Source: a virus. From it: a stretch of DNA of 60,802 bases. Location of the stretch: the IMG/VR virus record IMGVR_UViG_3300025127_000031, positions 1 to 60,802 of that record. The stretch is one strand, 5' to 3'. Numbering within the stretch: position 1 is the first letter of the stretch; every line of letters begins with the position of its first letter. The position numbers and the translations under genes are program-made. Shown piece after piece: positions 50,380 to 59,133 of this stretch. The notes beneath the pieces were generated by a model. It was not told the origin of the DNA and did not search any database. It saw nothing but the letters and a program-made list of their open reading frames with translations.

Positions 50380-51495
50380 TCAACCAAGTCGAATTAATTC
50401 TTGTCTACGTTGTTCTAATTTTTCTGGAGTATTTAATCCAACTTTTTCTAATTCTTCATAAGGACCATAACCTCTGATAGCTGCCATTACTAATTCACCT
50501 TCTGGAGTTACGCCGTTAAAAGTACGTTCTGGTGTAATGCCGTATTCTTGAGTAGACGGCAGATCAGATTGCCCTTGAGATGCAATAGCTCGATTCATTA
50601 ACTTACCTGCTAATGCACCTAATAATGCACCACCAGCGCCAGCTGCAGCTACTTGTGCAGTAGGAACACGTTTGGCTGATGGACGAACAATTGTTTGTCC
50701 TTTATCTTTCTTCTCTACCTTCCCAGGGGGCATGCTCCTTAATGCAGTAGCAGTTGCTGCAGAACTTCCTGCTAAAGCACCCACGGCTTGTAAACCCACT
50801 GGGAAACCAACAATGCGTGCTTCAGGCTCTCCCTGAAGATTCTCCATTGTGCCTTTAACTAAACCAACCCCCAGGGGTCCTTTTTCGTTATACAAAAAGT
50901 TCATGTAATTTGCATAACGTTGCTTTGTAAGATCTGGGATATCTTCTTTAGCTGTATCAAACTTTAAAGGTCTACCTTGACGACCTAAAACAAATCGTTC
51001 TAATAACTCAGGAGCTGGTTGTCCTGTTTTTCTGCGATCTTCTGAACCTTGCTCTGCATACGATTGAGCAAAACCTTTGGGCCTAAATAACTCCCCTGGA
51101 TTAGTTAAGTCATAAATACCTAAAGACGCACCCACAGGAATACCAACAGAAGCTAAGCCAATAACAGCTTTCTGTGGCGCACTATATTGATTAATATTTT
51201 TACCTTGTGCCAATCGAGATAATGAATCTGAAATAGGCATTGGATGATTATTTTTCCAATACAAGATACGTGTTGCGTCATAACCTAAATCAGTTACAGC
51301 TGATGTAGCTAAAGCACCAGCAAGCTTAACCGGTGTCTTTGTCGTAACACCTTGTTCTTTTAATCCACTATATGCTTTTCTTGATGCCTTAGTAAAAGGT
51401 GCAAATGTTAATCCGTAGTCAATTCCTTCTGTTGCTTTTGCAAAAGCTCTGCCACCTGCTTTTAAATCTTCAAATGTTTGTTTTAATCGTTTCAT
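50380..51495 (-). CDS. Probable internal virion protein with hydrophobic segments
   Basis: A 371-residue protein with a basic N-terminal helix (MKRLKQTFEDLKAGGRAFAK), a Gly-rich hydrophobic patch (LASVGIPVGASLGIYDL) and a second one near residue 300 (AAGAGGALLGALAGKLMN). The end is a polar helix (VGLNTPEKLEQRRQEL). Same class as its neighbours; hypothesised to be part of the ejected core. Confidence 0.55.
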   Translation of the reverse strand: MKRLKQTFEDLKAGGRAFAKATEGIDYGLTFAPFTKASRKAYSGLKEQGVTTKTPVKLAGALATSAVTDLGYDATRILYWKNNHPMPISDSLSRLAQGKNINQYSAPQKAVIGLASVGIPVGASLGIYDLTNPGELFRPKGFAQSYAEQGSEDRRKTGQPAPELLERFVLGRQGRPLKFDTAKEDIPDLTKQRYANYMNFLYNEKGPLGVGLVKGTMENLQGEPEARIVGFPVGLQAVGALAGSSAATATALRSMPPGKVEKKDKGQTIVRPSAKRVPTAQVAAAGAGGALLGALAGKLMNRAIASQGQSDLPSTQEYGITPERTFNGVTPEGELVMAAIRGYGPYEELEKVGLNTPEKLEQRRQELIRLG

Positions 51496-51497
51496 TT

Positions 51498-52052
51498 TTA
51501 CACTCCTACAATACGTGCCATATCTCGTTCAACCTCTGCCACATTAAACATTGGCATCTCACTATTTAAATATTGTTGCGTCAATGCTTGTGGGCTTTGA
51601 ATACCCATACCTTGATACATTGTTCCGGGCATATATTGTCCTGCTAATAAATCATTATTAATTAGCATGCGTTGTAAATTTTGCTGACTAACTTGTGTCT
51701 GTTGTGCAGCAACAGGAGATTGAGCAGTAGCTAAAGAAAGGTCTTTGTATCGAGGATCCATTGCTACTACAGGAACCCTACTTGCAAAACTACCAGCAAC
51801 GTTTGCAAGAAGTTCTCTGGTTCCTGTTTTCTTACCCAAAGCAGCACGTAAACCACCTTGAGCTAAGCCAGAACCAGCTGCATCAGCTACGCCATAGGCT
51901 AATGCTGTTACAGGATCTGCACCTCCTACAAGCTCCATTCCTGAACTAAGGGCTCCACTAACTAAGGCGTCACGGCCAAGGCCTTTCATCAAACCCTTCT
52001 TGGTTAGGCCCGGTAAAAATTTACTTGCTAATTTTAATCCGGCTGCCAGCAT
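51498..52052 (-). CDS. Probable internal virion protein, hydrophobic N-terminal half
   Basis: A 184-residue protein. The first 60 residues are hydrophobic with Gly and Ala (LVSGALSSGMELVGGADPV, ALAYGVADAAGSGLAQGGL), then Gln- and Ser-rich text. Coding continues to a polar C-terminal helix (FNVAEVERDMARIVGV). It precedes the gene at 50380 by two bases. No enzyme motif. Confidence 0.55.
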   Translation of the reverse strand: MLAAGLKLASKFLPGLTKKGLMKGLGRDALVSGALSSGMELVGGADPVTALAYGVADAAGSGLAQGGLRAALGKKTGTRELLANVAGSFASRVPVVAMDPRYKDLSLATAQSPVAAQQTQVSQQNLQRMLINNDLLAGQYMPGTMYQGMGIQSPQALTQQYLNSEMPMFNVAEVERDMARIVGV

Positions 52053-52092
52053 CTATCCGTAGTTATATAGTCTGATTCTACTTCCTTTAATT

Positions 52093-52752
52093 TCAAGCTG
52101 GTTTTTCTTTATCCTTAGGTTTCTTAGTTTCTTTCTTGTCTTGATTTTTTAATTGCTCTGTTCGTTTTTGTTGCGGTTCTTCTGCTTCTTTAACTTCTTT
52201 CTTGGAAGATGATAAAAGCTGAGCAACATTCATCTTGCCTTCAAGTTGGTTTTGTGCTTTCTTCTGCGCATAATCCATAAGATTGCCCTTAGGATCAGGG
52301 TTGCTAGCGCGAGGATTAGGATTAGAAACTTTTTTATCAACAGAAAGGGTAGGGCTTAACTCATACATTTGCACCCACCGCTCTTTAAAATCTGGATACG
52401 TTCTGAAATCTAATTTTGTATTTGCACGACCATTTTGAAAACTATATAACGGATTCTCTGGATCATTCCTACCAGTATCAAAACGTCCTAGTCCAGTAAA
52501 CGCTTCAAAGTTTTCTGGGTTCTGTGGATCAACAAAACCAGCTCTTGGATTGTTCTTTAGCTTTTTAGTTTTAAGTCTTTCTTGTAATGAAGCGGAATCA
52601 AAATGATAAACCGTAAAAGGTGGTTCATCAGACTTACGACGAAACGCTTCTTCGTAATTAATTTGATAAGGACCTTTAGCTCCTTTATGAAAAAAAAGAG
52701 CTACCTCATCGAGATAATCTTGTGGACGACTTAGGCGGCTATCACGTGGCAT
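52093..52752 (-). CDS. Lys-rich virion-like protein
   Basis: A 219-residue protein. The first 130 residues look folded (YLDEVALFFHKGAKGPYQIN, LYSFQNGRANTKLDFRTYPD), while the last 70 are very Lys-, Glu- and Pro-rich (KKEVKEAEEPQQKRTEQLKN). It lies between a set of tiny basic genes and the internal protein group. Charge suggests nucleic-acid or head contact. Not recognised. Confidence 0.55.
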   Translation of the reverse strand: MPRDSRLSRPQDYLDEVALFFHKGAKGPYQINYEEAFRRKSDEPPFTVYHFDSASLQERLKTKKLKNNPRAGFVDPQNPENFEAFTGLGRFDTGRNDPENPLYSFQNGRANTKLDFRTYPDFKERWVQMYELSPTLSVDKKVSNPNPRASNPDPKGNLMDYAQKKAQNQLEGKMNVAQLLSSSKKEVKEAEEPQQKRTEQLKNQDKKETKKPKDKEKPA

Positions 52753-52754
52753 GA

Positions 52755-52880
52755 TTACTTTTTACTCCGTTTTTTTACAGGTACACAGTTGGGAACTTTT
52801 TTGCCTGTCTTCTTTGATGTCTTCATGCCTTGTTTTTTATACCCTGACCAGCAAGGATCACTCTTTTTCTTTGCTGGCAT
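52755..52880 (-). CDS. 41-residue CWxGY / VPNCVP phage protein
   Basis: A 41-residue protein: MPAKKKSDPCWSGYKKQGMK followed by GKKVPNCVPVKKRSKK. The 'CW.GY...GMK...GK.VPNCVP' pattern is widespread in small proteins of marine phages and is always without known function. It overlaps the next gene by 23 bases. Two Cys could bind metal. Confidence 0.75.
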   Translation of the reverse strand: MPAKKKSDPCWSGYKKQGMKTSKKTGKKVPNCVPVKKRSKK

Positions 52881-53094
52881 TTTTCTTATCTTTTTTGTTC
52901 TTATTTATCTTAACAAGAGTTTCACGAAGCTGAGCTTGCTTACGTGTTTTCTCGTCATATTTATCTGGATTCTTTTCTACATTGGCTTGTAACTGAGCAG
53001 GAGTAATCCCCTTCTTCCTGGCCTTAGCTGTGAAAGTACCAGGCTTTTTAATTGCCGATTGAATCCAATTTTTATCTTTCTTCTTTTCAGCCAT
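52858..53094 (-). CDS. Small Lys-rich protein (NWI-AIKKPG family-like)
   Basis: A 78-residue protein: DKNWIQSAIKKPGTFTAKAR, KGITPAQLQANVEKNPDKYD and KTRKQAQLRETLVKINKNKK. This 'NWI..AIKKPG.fT.KA' pattern is common in small phage proteins next to the CWxGY protein. DNA binding is likely from charge but unproven. Two bases before the 1174-residue gene. Confidence 0.75.
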   Translation of the reverse strand: MAEKKKDKNWIQSAIKKPGTFTAKARKKGITPAQLQANVEKNPDKYDEKTRKQAQLRETLVKINKNKKDKKNASKEKE

Positions 53095-53096
53095 AA

Positions 53097-56000
53097 TTAG
53101 TTAAAAGGAATGGGAGGTTTACCTATATAAGTAAAAGAAGTAGACTGCCCTGGTCGTGCTGGTGGAGTGTATTGTGCTGACCTATTAGCCAGTATACTTG
53201 CCGCACGGTTTAATTGAGCACTGCCCACGCCATATTTTTTGATGAAATCAGATTCATTTAAATCAGGTTTACGTAATCCTGTGCCAACAGGTGCTGTACG
53301 TAAGCGTTGTGCAGCTTCACCAACCATTGAGCGGTTTAACTGCTGATTGGCTACAACTTCTGCTGCACGTCGAGGATCACTAGGCTGCGCTAAATTAACT
53401 TTTCTTGTTCCTCCAGCTCCCTGTGGAACTGGTTGGTTTATGTCACCATAAGAAGCAAAGCCATAACCAGTATATGGACGTTTTGTATTAGCAATAAAAC
53501 CACCGCCTACGTTACTGACATAAGGTACTTTTAACCCTTGTGGAGCAGTTTCCATTTGCTGACGTAAACCCGCTAACTGAGGACCAACATTACCAAGAGA
53601 TATTTGTCGAGTTGTTTGCAACTTTGGCAACGTCCCCATTTTAGGTTGCCTACTTTGTCCAGTTACAGTAACGCCAGTAACCACTTGGCCTTGTGAGCCT
53701 GTGGCAGCAGGTGTTGCCGTAAGCGCCTGACCTGTTCTTGCATCTTTAACGACTTGAGGAGCTGTTTGAATACGTGGTGAACGATACGCTACGTTTTCAA
53801 ATTCTTCAGCATTACTTAGCTCCATAGGATCCAGTCCACCTGAACCTTGTGTTTTGTATTGCCCTGGAATAGGAGCTGCTACATCTTCTTTACGTAGTGG
53901 AACAGGTTCCATGTATGTGGTAAATCCTCGTTTTACTGGAGTTCTTACAGCTTTACCAGTTTCATCAACTAAAGCAGGAACACCATAAATAGCGGGTTCT
54001 TTTGTTGTTTTCAAAAGATCATTAACGAACGCATGTGCAGGCCCTGCATGCATTCTTTGACCTTCTATTTCAAAATCACCAAGTAATAAACTTTGTTTTT
54101 TACCTACAGGCGCACCTAAATCAATACCATAGTTATCTCGAACTTTTCCACGGAGACTGCGGATAATAAAATCATTATACGTAGAAGCATTGCCAATATC
54201 AGATAATGTTTTGCCTTGCGCTAAACCATCAGCTAATAACTGAGGATTAAATTGGAGCAAAAATTCTTTCTTGGCCGTTGGGTTGTTAAAGTAATCATAC
54301 GAAGCATCTCTTGCATATTGTTCTAAAGCAGCACGAGGCAATTCAACTGGTTCTGGTTTTGTAGTTTTAAGAAAAGTACGTCCTTTATTTCCTTGTGCAT
54401 CTGTTGTAATCGTTTCTCGAATGCCCATCAAGGGCTCTTGGCCTTCAACAATTTTTCCTTGAGGAATATAAAGCTTACCATCATCGCCTCTTATAACTTG
54501 CTCGTCATAGTCACGAAATCTAGATGCAGGTTGAGTTGAAATATTTGCACTCGGTTCACCAGTAGCAACCTCAAACCCACCTCTTGAACCAGAACCTTCA
54601 ACATTAATATCAAAGCTAGTATCGATCTTTCCACCAGGTTGATTGCGTTGTCCTGCTCCTGCAAGCCGGAAACGTCCGCCTTCAACACTGTATCCGCGAG
54701 CGGGATCACCTTCTTCTGTACGTCGCACAGGAAGCTGTTGATTAATAGCACGTTCAAATCGATCTGATTCATCAACAAGCCCTGTTCCAGCTTCAACTGC
54801 CCCTGGGATTTGTGTTGTACCTTTATTCGTACGTTCTCGATACGATTCTGTATCTACCATTGTGCCAATGCCTTCAGCACCGGCTAAACCTTCTGCTCCA
54901 TAAGGATCAAATTGTTGACCCATTTCTTTTCCAATAAAAGGATCGCGTTCGTCCACTACAACTACATTTTCATCTAACTGAGTCATACGTGCGCCAAGCT
55001 CTGTATCTGTATCGTCAAGACCACGATTCTTATAAAAGAAAGGAACTTCTTCTACTTTTCCTGTTGAAGGATTAACAACCCGACGCTTTCCAAAAATATA
55101 TTCATCTTCATTGCCACCTCTGGTCATACTTGCCCTGGCACCTTCAGTTAACTCCTGCGTTAAATTAGTTCCAACGCGACCACGGCGTTCTGCAAGGGTA
55201 CTTCCCAGCATTCCCTTAACAGCTGAAGTAGGCACACTTGGATCTAGTAAACGTGCTTTAATAACAGGATCATCAACACTAGCTGCTGCAGAAATTCGAT
55301 CAGAAATGTCATACATTGTTTCTTCTGCTACACGTACAGAATCTTCTGTTGGCCTAGCAGCAACTTCACGAGTTATTAAATCGTGATCAGAAAAAGCCCC
55401 TCTTGGAGGTAACTGTTTTGAACCAAATACTTCTTGACGGCGCTTAGCCGACATCTCACTTACTCCAGGGAGATTTTCTGCTTTTCCTGTTAAGTTATAT
55501 GCACTAGGTGTTGGATCATAACGCGCTTCGGCCATAGCCTGGCCAACTGCTGTAATTTGATCATCAGGCAAACCACCTGACATGTCCATCTGTTCAAACT
55601 CATAAGAAGCTCTTTTTAATTTTGCTTCGGGAGAATCTAAATTAGTGCGCGGTGCTGTTTCCAGGGCCAAACGCCTTTGTTTTGGTGTCATACCATCTAC
55701 AATTTCTTCTTGTACAACAGCTGCTTTACCTACGCGAACTGAATCTGTATCTCTTTGAATTGCTTTTTCAAGAAAACTATCAGCTTGATCTGCAGCACTT
55801 TGAACAGCATCAATGTTTTGTGCTTGTGCAGCTGGTTCGCCAAAGGTTTCATAAGTATCTGTAAGACTTATGGGTTCAGCTCGCATTTCATCTAATACTT
55901 TTTCCCCTTCTTTATTAATACGCCGAACAAAACTTGCTTGACGATTAGCTTCAGTACCCATCATTTGACGGGCCTCTGCTGCTACTTCTGGTCCGGCAAG

Positions 56001-56621
56001 CATTTCACCTGCAGGACCAACTTTTACTTCAGAAATTAATTCATCAACACGATCAGATAAAAAATCACTAGCATTCGGCGGCTCCATACGAGTCCGCATT
56101 ACCTGCTCTTGTTCATCCGCAATTAAATTCAATACCTCATCACGACCAGTAATGTCATCTGCTCTTTCACTGAACCGCCGGAAGCCACTATCTTTTGTTG
56201 CTGTACCAGGGAAATCTGATCGTCTAACAGGTGCTTCAGTAACAACTTGTTCTTGTGTAACTACTCTGCTAGGTGCAACTTTCTTGGTATTAAGAGGTTG
56301 CGTAGCTGCTCGTTCGAGATCAAGAATTTTATCGGCAGAAGGATTAGCTTGAACTTTGATTCCACCTTTACCAGAGGGGTCCATCTTTGGAATCCGGCGG
56401 CCACGTAAGGCCAATCCAGTACCAGCTGCACCTAATAAACCCAATCCAATGCCAATTCCAGTTAATAAATTATTTTCACCCCCAGATTCTCCTTGTTGTA
56501 GCTGTCCTGCTCGAAATGCACGTACTTCAGGGACCATTTGTGCCCGTTCTTGCGGCGATTCAGGGTAAGGAGTCCCTGTAGCACGGCTATATGCGGCAAA
56601 ATCAGCAGGAGAAAGAGACAT
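53097..56621 (-). CDS. Giant internal virion or ejection protein
   Basis: A 1174-residue protein. One hydrophobic segment (LLTGIGIGLGLLGAAGTGLA, residues 52-71) near the N-terminus is followed by a Lys/Arg/Pro-rich linker and long polar helical regions. No catalytic motif such as a transglycosylase was found. Position at the head of the late block and the single early membrane helix match the large internal proteins of short-tailed phages that cross the host envelope with the DNA. It could also be a tape-measure protein, though it lacks its repetitive coiled coil. Confidence 0.6.
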   Translation of the reverse strand: MSLSPADFAAYSRATGTPYPESPQERAQMVPEVRAFRAGQLQQGESGGENNLLTGIGIGLGLLGAAGTGLALRGRRIPKMDPSGKGGIKVQANPSADKILDLERAATQPLNTKKVAPSRVVTQEQVVTEAPVRRSDFPGTATKDSGFRRFSERADDITGRDEVLNLIADEQEQVMRTRMEPPNASDFLSDRVDELISEVKVGPAGEMLAGPEVAAEARQMMGTEANRQASFVRRINKEGEKVLDEMRAEPISLTDTYETFGEPAAQAQNIDAVQSAADQADSFLEKAIQRDTDSVRVGKAAVVQEEIVDGMTPKQRRLALETAPRTNLDSPEAKLKRASYEFEQMDMSGGLPDDQITAVGQAMAEARYDPTPSAYNLTGKAENLPGVSEMSAKRRQEVFGSKQLPPRGAFSDHDLITREVAARPTEDSVRVAEETMYDISDRISAAASVDDPVIKARLLDPSVPTSAVKGMLGSTLAERRGRVGTNLTQELTEGARASMTRGGNEDEYIFGKRRVVNPSTGKVEEVPFFYKNRGLDDTDTELGARMTQLDENVVVVDERDPFIGKEMGQQFDPYGAEGLAGAEGIGTMVDTESYRERTNKGTTQIPGAVEAGTGLVDESDRFERAINQQLPVRRTEEGDPARGYSVEGGRFRLAGAGQRNQPGGKIDTSFDINVEGSGSRGGFEVATGEPSANISTQPASRFRDYDEQVIRGDDGKLYIPQGKIVEGQEPLMGIRETITTDAQGNKGRTFLKTTKPEPVELPRAALEQYARDASYDYFNNPTAKKEFLLQFNPQLLADGLAQGKTLSDIGNASTYNDFIIRSLRGKVRDNYGIDLGAPVGKKQSLLLGDFEIEGQRMHAGPAHAFVNDLLKTTKEPAIYGVPALVDETGKAVRTPVKRGFTTYMEPVPLRKEDVAAPIPGQYKTQGSGGLDPMELSNAEEFENVAYRSPRIQTAPQVVKDARTGQALTATPAATGSQGQVVTGVTVTGQSRQPKMGTLPKLQTTRQISLGNVGPQLAGLRQQMETAPQGLKVPYVSNVGGGFIANTKRPYTGYGFASYGDINQPVPQGAGGTRKVNLAQPSDPRRAAEVVANQQLNRSMVGEAAQRLRTAPVGTGLRKPDLNESDFIKKYGVGSAQLNRAASILANRSAQYTPPARPGQSTSFTYIGKPPIPFN

Positions 56622-56724
56622 TTACTTGATATTGACTAATTATTGGCTAATAAACTTATTTTAAGGTGAAAAATTCACAATTTATACTCTGATATAGACT
56701 ATAACTATAAAAAATTGCAATAAG
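56622..56724. promoter_or_regulatory. Divergent promoter region between late and early blocks
   Basis: The gap between the divergent starts is AT-rich and holds the perfect inverted repeat GTGAA-AAA-TTCAC (56666-56678) and -10-like boxes TATACT (56683) and TATAAC (56700) for the rightward gene. No good -35 hexamer sits at 17 bases from either. It is the point where the leftward late block and rightward early block meet. Confidence 0.5.
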
Positions 56725-56946
56725 ATGCTAAACACCACGGATAGCCAAGAAAAAAAGATGGCACGTGCAGTTGCTTTAAAGGCAATTGAGCAAACTGCTG
56801 GTGATCTTGCTGCATCTGGTGGCTCTCCTCTTGACATTCAGACTTTTGTTGCAGGTGCCAAGCGCGAATTGGCACATGAAGCTGGTGATAGACAAAAAAT
56901 GGGTTTAGCAGCTAAGGCTGCATACGACTATAACAAATTAAAGTAA
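56725..56946 (+). CDS. Small helical protein at the start of the rightward block
   Basis: A 73-residue protein: EKKMARAVALKAIEQTAGDL, DIQTFVAGAKRELAHEAGDR and LAAKAAYDYNKLK, three helices of regular Ala-rich design. Possibly a small structural or DNA-binding protein. A weak inverted repeat follows its stop (ACCCC/GGGGT at 56951 and CGTCA/TGACG at 56985), which may end the transcript. Confidence 0.5.
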   Translation: MLNTTDSQEKKMARAVALKAIEQTAGDLAASGGSPLDIQTFVAGAKRELAHEAGDRQKMGLAAKAAYDYNKLK

Positions 56947-57512
56947 AAAAACCCCGCGAATTTGGGGTAAATCTTTGGGGTAAACGTCACTTTTGACGAC
57001 GTTTTAGGCTACAAAATTTTATTTAAAATTTTATATTAGGAAACAAAAACATTACTTTTTAGCAATAGAAGTTTGGGCTAAAAACTAACGACACATATAC
57101 ATTATGTGGACCTTTTGGGCTGGGTTTTTTTTCACAGTAAACCCCACTTTTTACCCAAAATGGGTTAAAAATTACCTGACACTCCTCACACACACCTTCC
57201 GACTGTAAACCTGTATAGAAAAAAAATAAGGGCGGGCCTCCGTATATATCAGCGGAGGATGAATGGGCGGGAAGGAGGAAGCGTGCTGTGTTACCAGGGG
57301 ACCTCGCGAGCGTTACTTCCACAGTTAATCCACAACCCTGTGGAGAAACACACAATCTCTGTGGAAAACCTGCGTTCTATCTGTCGTCTCCCACCTTTCG
57401 TTCCTTTATTTCTTTCCTCTGTCGCCGCAAGCCAGAGAAGATTGTAGCGACTAAGTAATCGTCTAGCTGATGGACGTTAAACCGTAGCGTTGTTCTATCG
57501 CATTCCATACAA
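56947..57512. other. Gene-free region with DnaA-box-like cluster, candidate origin
   Basis: No protein gene is convincing in these 566 bases. Features seen in order: TTTGGGGTAAA repeated at 56961 and 56974; stems ACCCC/GGGGT (56951-56968) and CGTCA/TGACG (56985-56998); an inverted repeat TTTTTA-CCCA/TGGG-TTAAAAA near 57149-57172; a CCTCCG/CGGAGG stem (57237-57258); and a cluster of TAATCCACA (57326), TGTGGAGAA (57339) and TGTGGAAAA (57360), each one mismatch or less from DnaA boxes; TGTGGAAAA is the exact complement of the cyanobacterial TTTTCCACA. A replication origin or an early promoter region fits. Confidence 0.5.
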
Positions 57513-57812
57513 ATGCAAACTCAAACCAGCTGGAAGTTCGATTGGAAAGCCACTGCTAATGCAGAGGTTGACTCAGAGGATGTCTGGCAAGCATTTGATC
57601 ATCTTCTTGCTGAAGGTCAGATGACTTGGCTATTAGCCGACGATGCTGATCAACAGCGAGAGGAGATGAAGTACTGCCGTGCTCTTTACAAGCGTTTGAT
57701 TGATGTTTTCAGTGAGAACTGTAGCAACATTGATGCAAAGCTTGGCATGAGTTTATTCAACTCCCAGGAGTTAGGTTGTAGAGCGGTAACTATTACTGCT
57801 CAAAACAACTGA
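57513..57812 (+). CDS. Small acidic early protein
   Basis: A 99-residue protein, first of the rightward early genes after the gene-free region. QTSWKFDWKATANAEVDSED then WQAFDHLLAEGQMTWLLADD form helices, followed by KYCRALYKRLIDVFSENCSN. Cys residues at three places. It resembles small regulators of host takeover but no family is recognised. A hairpin with a TGCAATG loop follows its stop. Confidence 0.5.
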   Translation: MQTQTSWKFDWKATANAEVDSEDVWQAFDHLLAEGQMTWLLADDADQQREEMKYCRALYKRLIDVFSENCSNIDAKLGMSLFNSQELGCRAVTITAQNN

Positions 57813-57830
57813 GTCCGTACAAGCGGCCAG

Positions 57831-57857
57831 TGGGGGTGCAATGCCCCCACCAGTTAT
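57831..57857 (+). promoter_or_regulatory. Leader hairpin with CCAGTTATT
   Basis: TGGGGG/CCCCCA stem (57831-57849) with loop TGCAATG is followed directly by CCAGTTATT, the same word found after the hairpin at 58246. It lies between stop 57812 and start 57901 and is one of three related leader elements in this block. Confidence 0.55.
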
Positions 57858-57900
57858 TACCCACAGCGGAGATGGGTACCGCACACACAGGAGAATACCT

Positions 57901-58230
57901 GTGACCGACTACACCAACAAAGCAACTCAAATGCTATCAGCTCTCTACGCAACATCTCCTGATGCCATGGCAAATATGGAGATGGGTATTCCCACTTGCC
58001 AAGATTACGATCCTTTCTTCGATCGTATCGACACCCCTGAGGATGACAATCCTTGGGTGCATACCGAATACTTCTCCGATCGTGAGGAAACTCACGTTCC
58101 TACTCGTGAGGAGTGCGGCGAGATCGTCTTTCAACAGATTAGAAGTCTGATGGAGGACGGAAACTCCCAGGTACTAACCAGGGAACACGCAGCAGAGATT
58201 GCCAAGTATGCAATCAAGCTGCTTAGCTGA
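57901..58230 (+). CDS. Small acidic early protein
   Basis: A 109-residue protein from the GTG at 57901 with AGGAG eight bases before it; an upstream ATG would add 20 residues that include the leader hairpin. Residues 10-60 are acidic (PTCQDYDPFFDRIDTPEDDN), then helices (EECGEIVFQQIRSLMEDGNS and EHAAEIAKYAIKLL). No known domain. Confidence 0.5.
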   Translation: MTDYTNKATQMLSALYATSPDAMANMEMGIPTCQDYDPFFDRIDTPEDDNPWVHTEYFSDREETHVPTREECGEIVFQQIRSLMEDGNSQVLTREHAAEIAKYAIKLLS

Positions 58231-58245
58231 TCCGTTAAAGCGGGT

Positions 58246-58325
58246 GACCAGGTGCAAACCCTGGTCCAGTTATTGACCTGAGCATGTCATTAAACGGCTC
58301 TTGTTCTACCTCAACTTACATCATG
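58246..58325 (+). repeat. Early-gene leader repeat, copy 1
   Basis: GACCAGG (58246-58252) pairs with CCTGGTC (58260-58266) around loop TGCAAAC. Then CCAGTTATTGACCTGAGCA through CTTGTTCTACCTCAACTT ends at ATG 58323. About 56 of the last 66 bases match the copy at 58565-58630, which also ends at a start codon. Confidence 0.65.
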
Positions 58326-58535
58326 CAAGTTCAACTTGAAAACCTTTCTGTTTTTGCTGCCAGACTAATTGGAGCATTTATTGGCTGTGCATTTGCTTTT
58401 GCAATGTATCTTGCTTTGCCTCCTGTGCGTATGTTTTATCATTGGCAGTGGCAGTTTATGACCACGCATCCCATTTCCTTTGTGATCTGTGGTGCTATTG
58501 GCATAGCAGTAGGTTATTTCTCTGACAAAGACTGA
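58323..58535 (+). CDS. Small two-pass membrane protein
   Basis: A 70-residue protein whose start is fixed by the leader repeat (ATG 58323; an upstream in-frame Met exists). Hydrophobic spans: FAARLIGAFIGCAFAFAMYL (residues 9-28) and ISFVICGAIGIAVGYF near the end, separated by a Trp/His-rich loop. The Gly-rich second span resembles small holin-like or Gly-zipper proteins. An early membrane protein of a phage may modify host envelope or energy metabolism. Function not known. Confidence 0.55.
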   Translation: MQVQLENLSVFAARLIGAFIGCAFAFAMYLALPPVRMFYHWQWQFMTTHPISFVICGAIGIAVGYFSDKD

Positions 58536-58550
58536 CCACCAGCGTGATGC

Positions 58551-58630
58551 CGGGGGCTCGAAGCCCCTGGTCAGTCATTGACCTAAGCACGTCACTAAAC
58601 TGCCTTTGTTCTACCTCAACTCAAATCATG
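58551..58630 (+). repeat. Early-gene leader repeat, copy 2
   Basis: GGGGCT/AGCCCC (58553-58567) forms the inner stem, with an outer CTGACCA/TGGTCAG stem (58532 and 58568). The following CAGTCATTGACCTAAGCACG to TCAAATCATG repeats copy 1 and ends at ATG 58628. The hairpin sequence has changed more than the linear part, which suggests selection on structure and leader word. Confidence 0.65.
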
Positions 58631-58819
58631 CATCCTTTTTCTGCTGTTGTAATTGGCATTGCCGTTGGCTGTCTTGCATCCGTCGCAGGACAGAAGCATC
58701 TCAATAGTCTTGCCACCAAGACTTGTAACGAGATGTCTGATACGCATCGTCTTGTTACGATGAATTCATGGGTCGGTGATGCTAAGCATTGTATGCACAT
58801 TCGCTATCTTGCACAATGA
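58628..58819 (+). CDS. Small membrane-linked early protein
   Basis: A 63-residue protein from ATG 58628, at the end of leader copy 2. MHPFSAVVIGIAVGCLASVA is a short hydrophobic helix, followed by a polar region with several His, Thr and Cys residues (NEMSDTHRLVTMNSWVGDAK). Its TGA overlaps the next ATG by ATGA. No family recognised. Confidence 0.5.
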   Translation: MHPFSAVVIGIAVGCLASVAGQKHLNSLATKTCNEMSDTHRLVTMNSWVGDAKHCMHIRYLAQ

Positions 58820-58968
58820 TTACTAAACGTCAGAAACTACTTGCATCTGGTTCAACCCTCATCGGTATTGGTGCATTACTTGGTGCACCTATTACTGCTG
58901 TTGCAGCTACAGCTGCATACCTCGCCTACAAAGTAGGTGAATGTCAACCTAACTCCACATCCAAATGA
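58816..58968 (+). CDS. Small hydrophobic early protein
   Basis: A 50-residue protein; residues 7-36 (KLLASGSTLIGIGALLGAPI and following Ala/Thr text) form a long membrane helix. The start overlaps the previous stop (ATGA), and its stop overlaps the next start (ATGA), so four short genes are translationally linked. Too short for family assignment. Confidence 0.5.
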   Translation: MITKRQKLLASGSTLIGIGALLGAPITAVAATAAYLAYKVGECQPNSTSK

Positions 58969-59129
58969 CTAAGCTCAACATTCGTAAGAACACTGGCAAG
59001 CTGCTGCGTCATGCCGCGGCCCATGTCGAGAATCTTAGTGACAATACACCCAAGGCTGCCGTTCGTCACTTACGAACCAAGCTTGCAGATGTTATTCGTC
59101 CCAAGGGTTCTTATTACGATGCGCTTTGA
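58965..59129 (+). CDS. Small basic early protein
   Basis: A 54-residue basic protein (MTKLNIRKNTGKLLRHAAAH, KAAVRHLRTKLADVIRPKGS) with a helix-rich pattern; nucleic-acid binding is possible from its charge. ATGA overlap with the previous gene. Confidence 0.5.
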   Translation: MTKLNIRKNTGKLLRHAAAHVENLSDNTPKAAVRHLRTKLADVIRPKGSYYDAL

Positions 59130-59133
59130 TTCT

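Noticed and set aside
57259-57447. A 62-codon plus-strand frame in the gene-free region
   Set aside because: It runs through the DnaA-box-like cluster, has no family resemblance, and its amino-acid text is typical of chance translation of hairpins.
58240-58270. Hairpins with TGCAAA loops resembling tRNA T-arms
   Set aside because: No D-arm, anticodon arm or acceptor stem can be drawn around them; they are leader hairpins, not tRNA genes.
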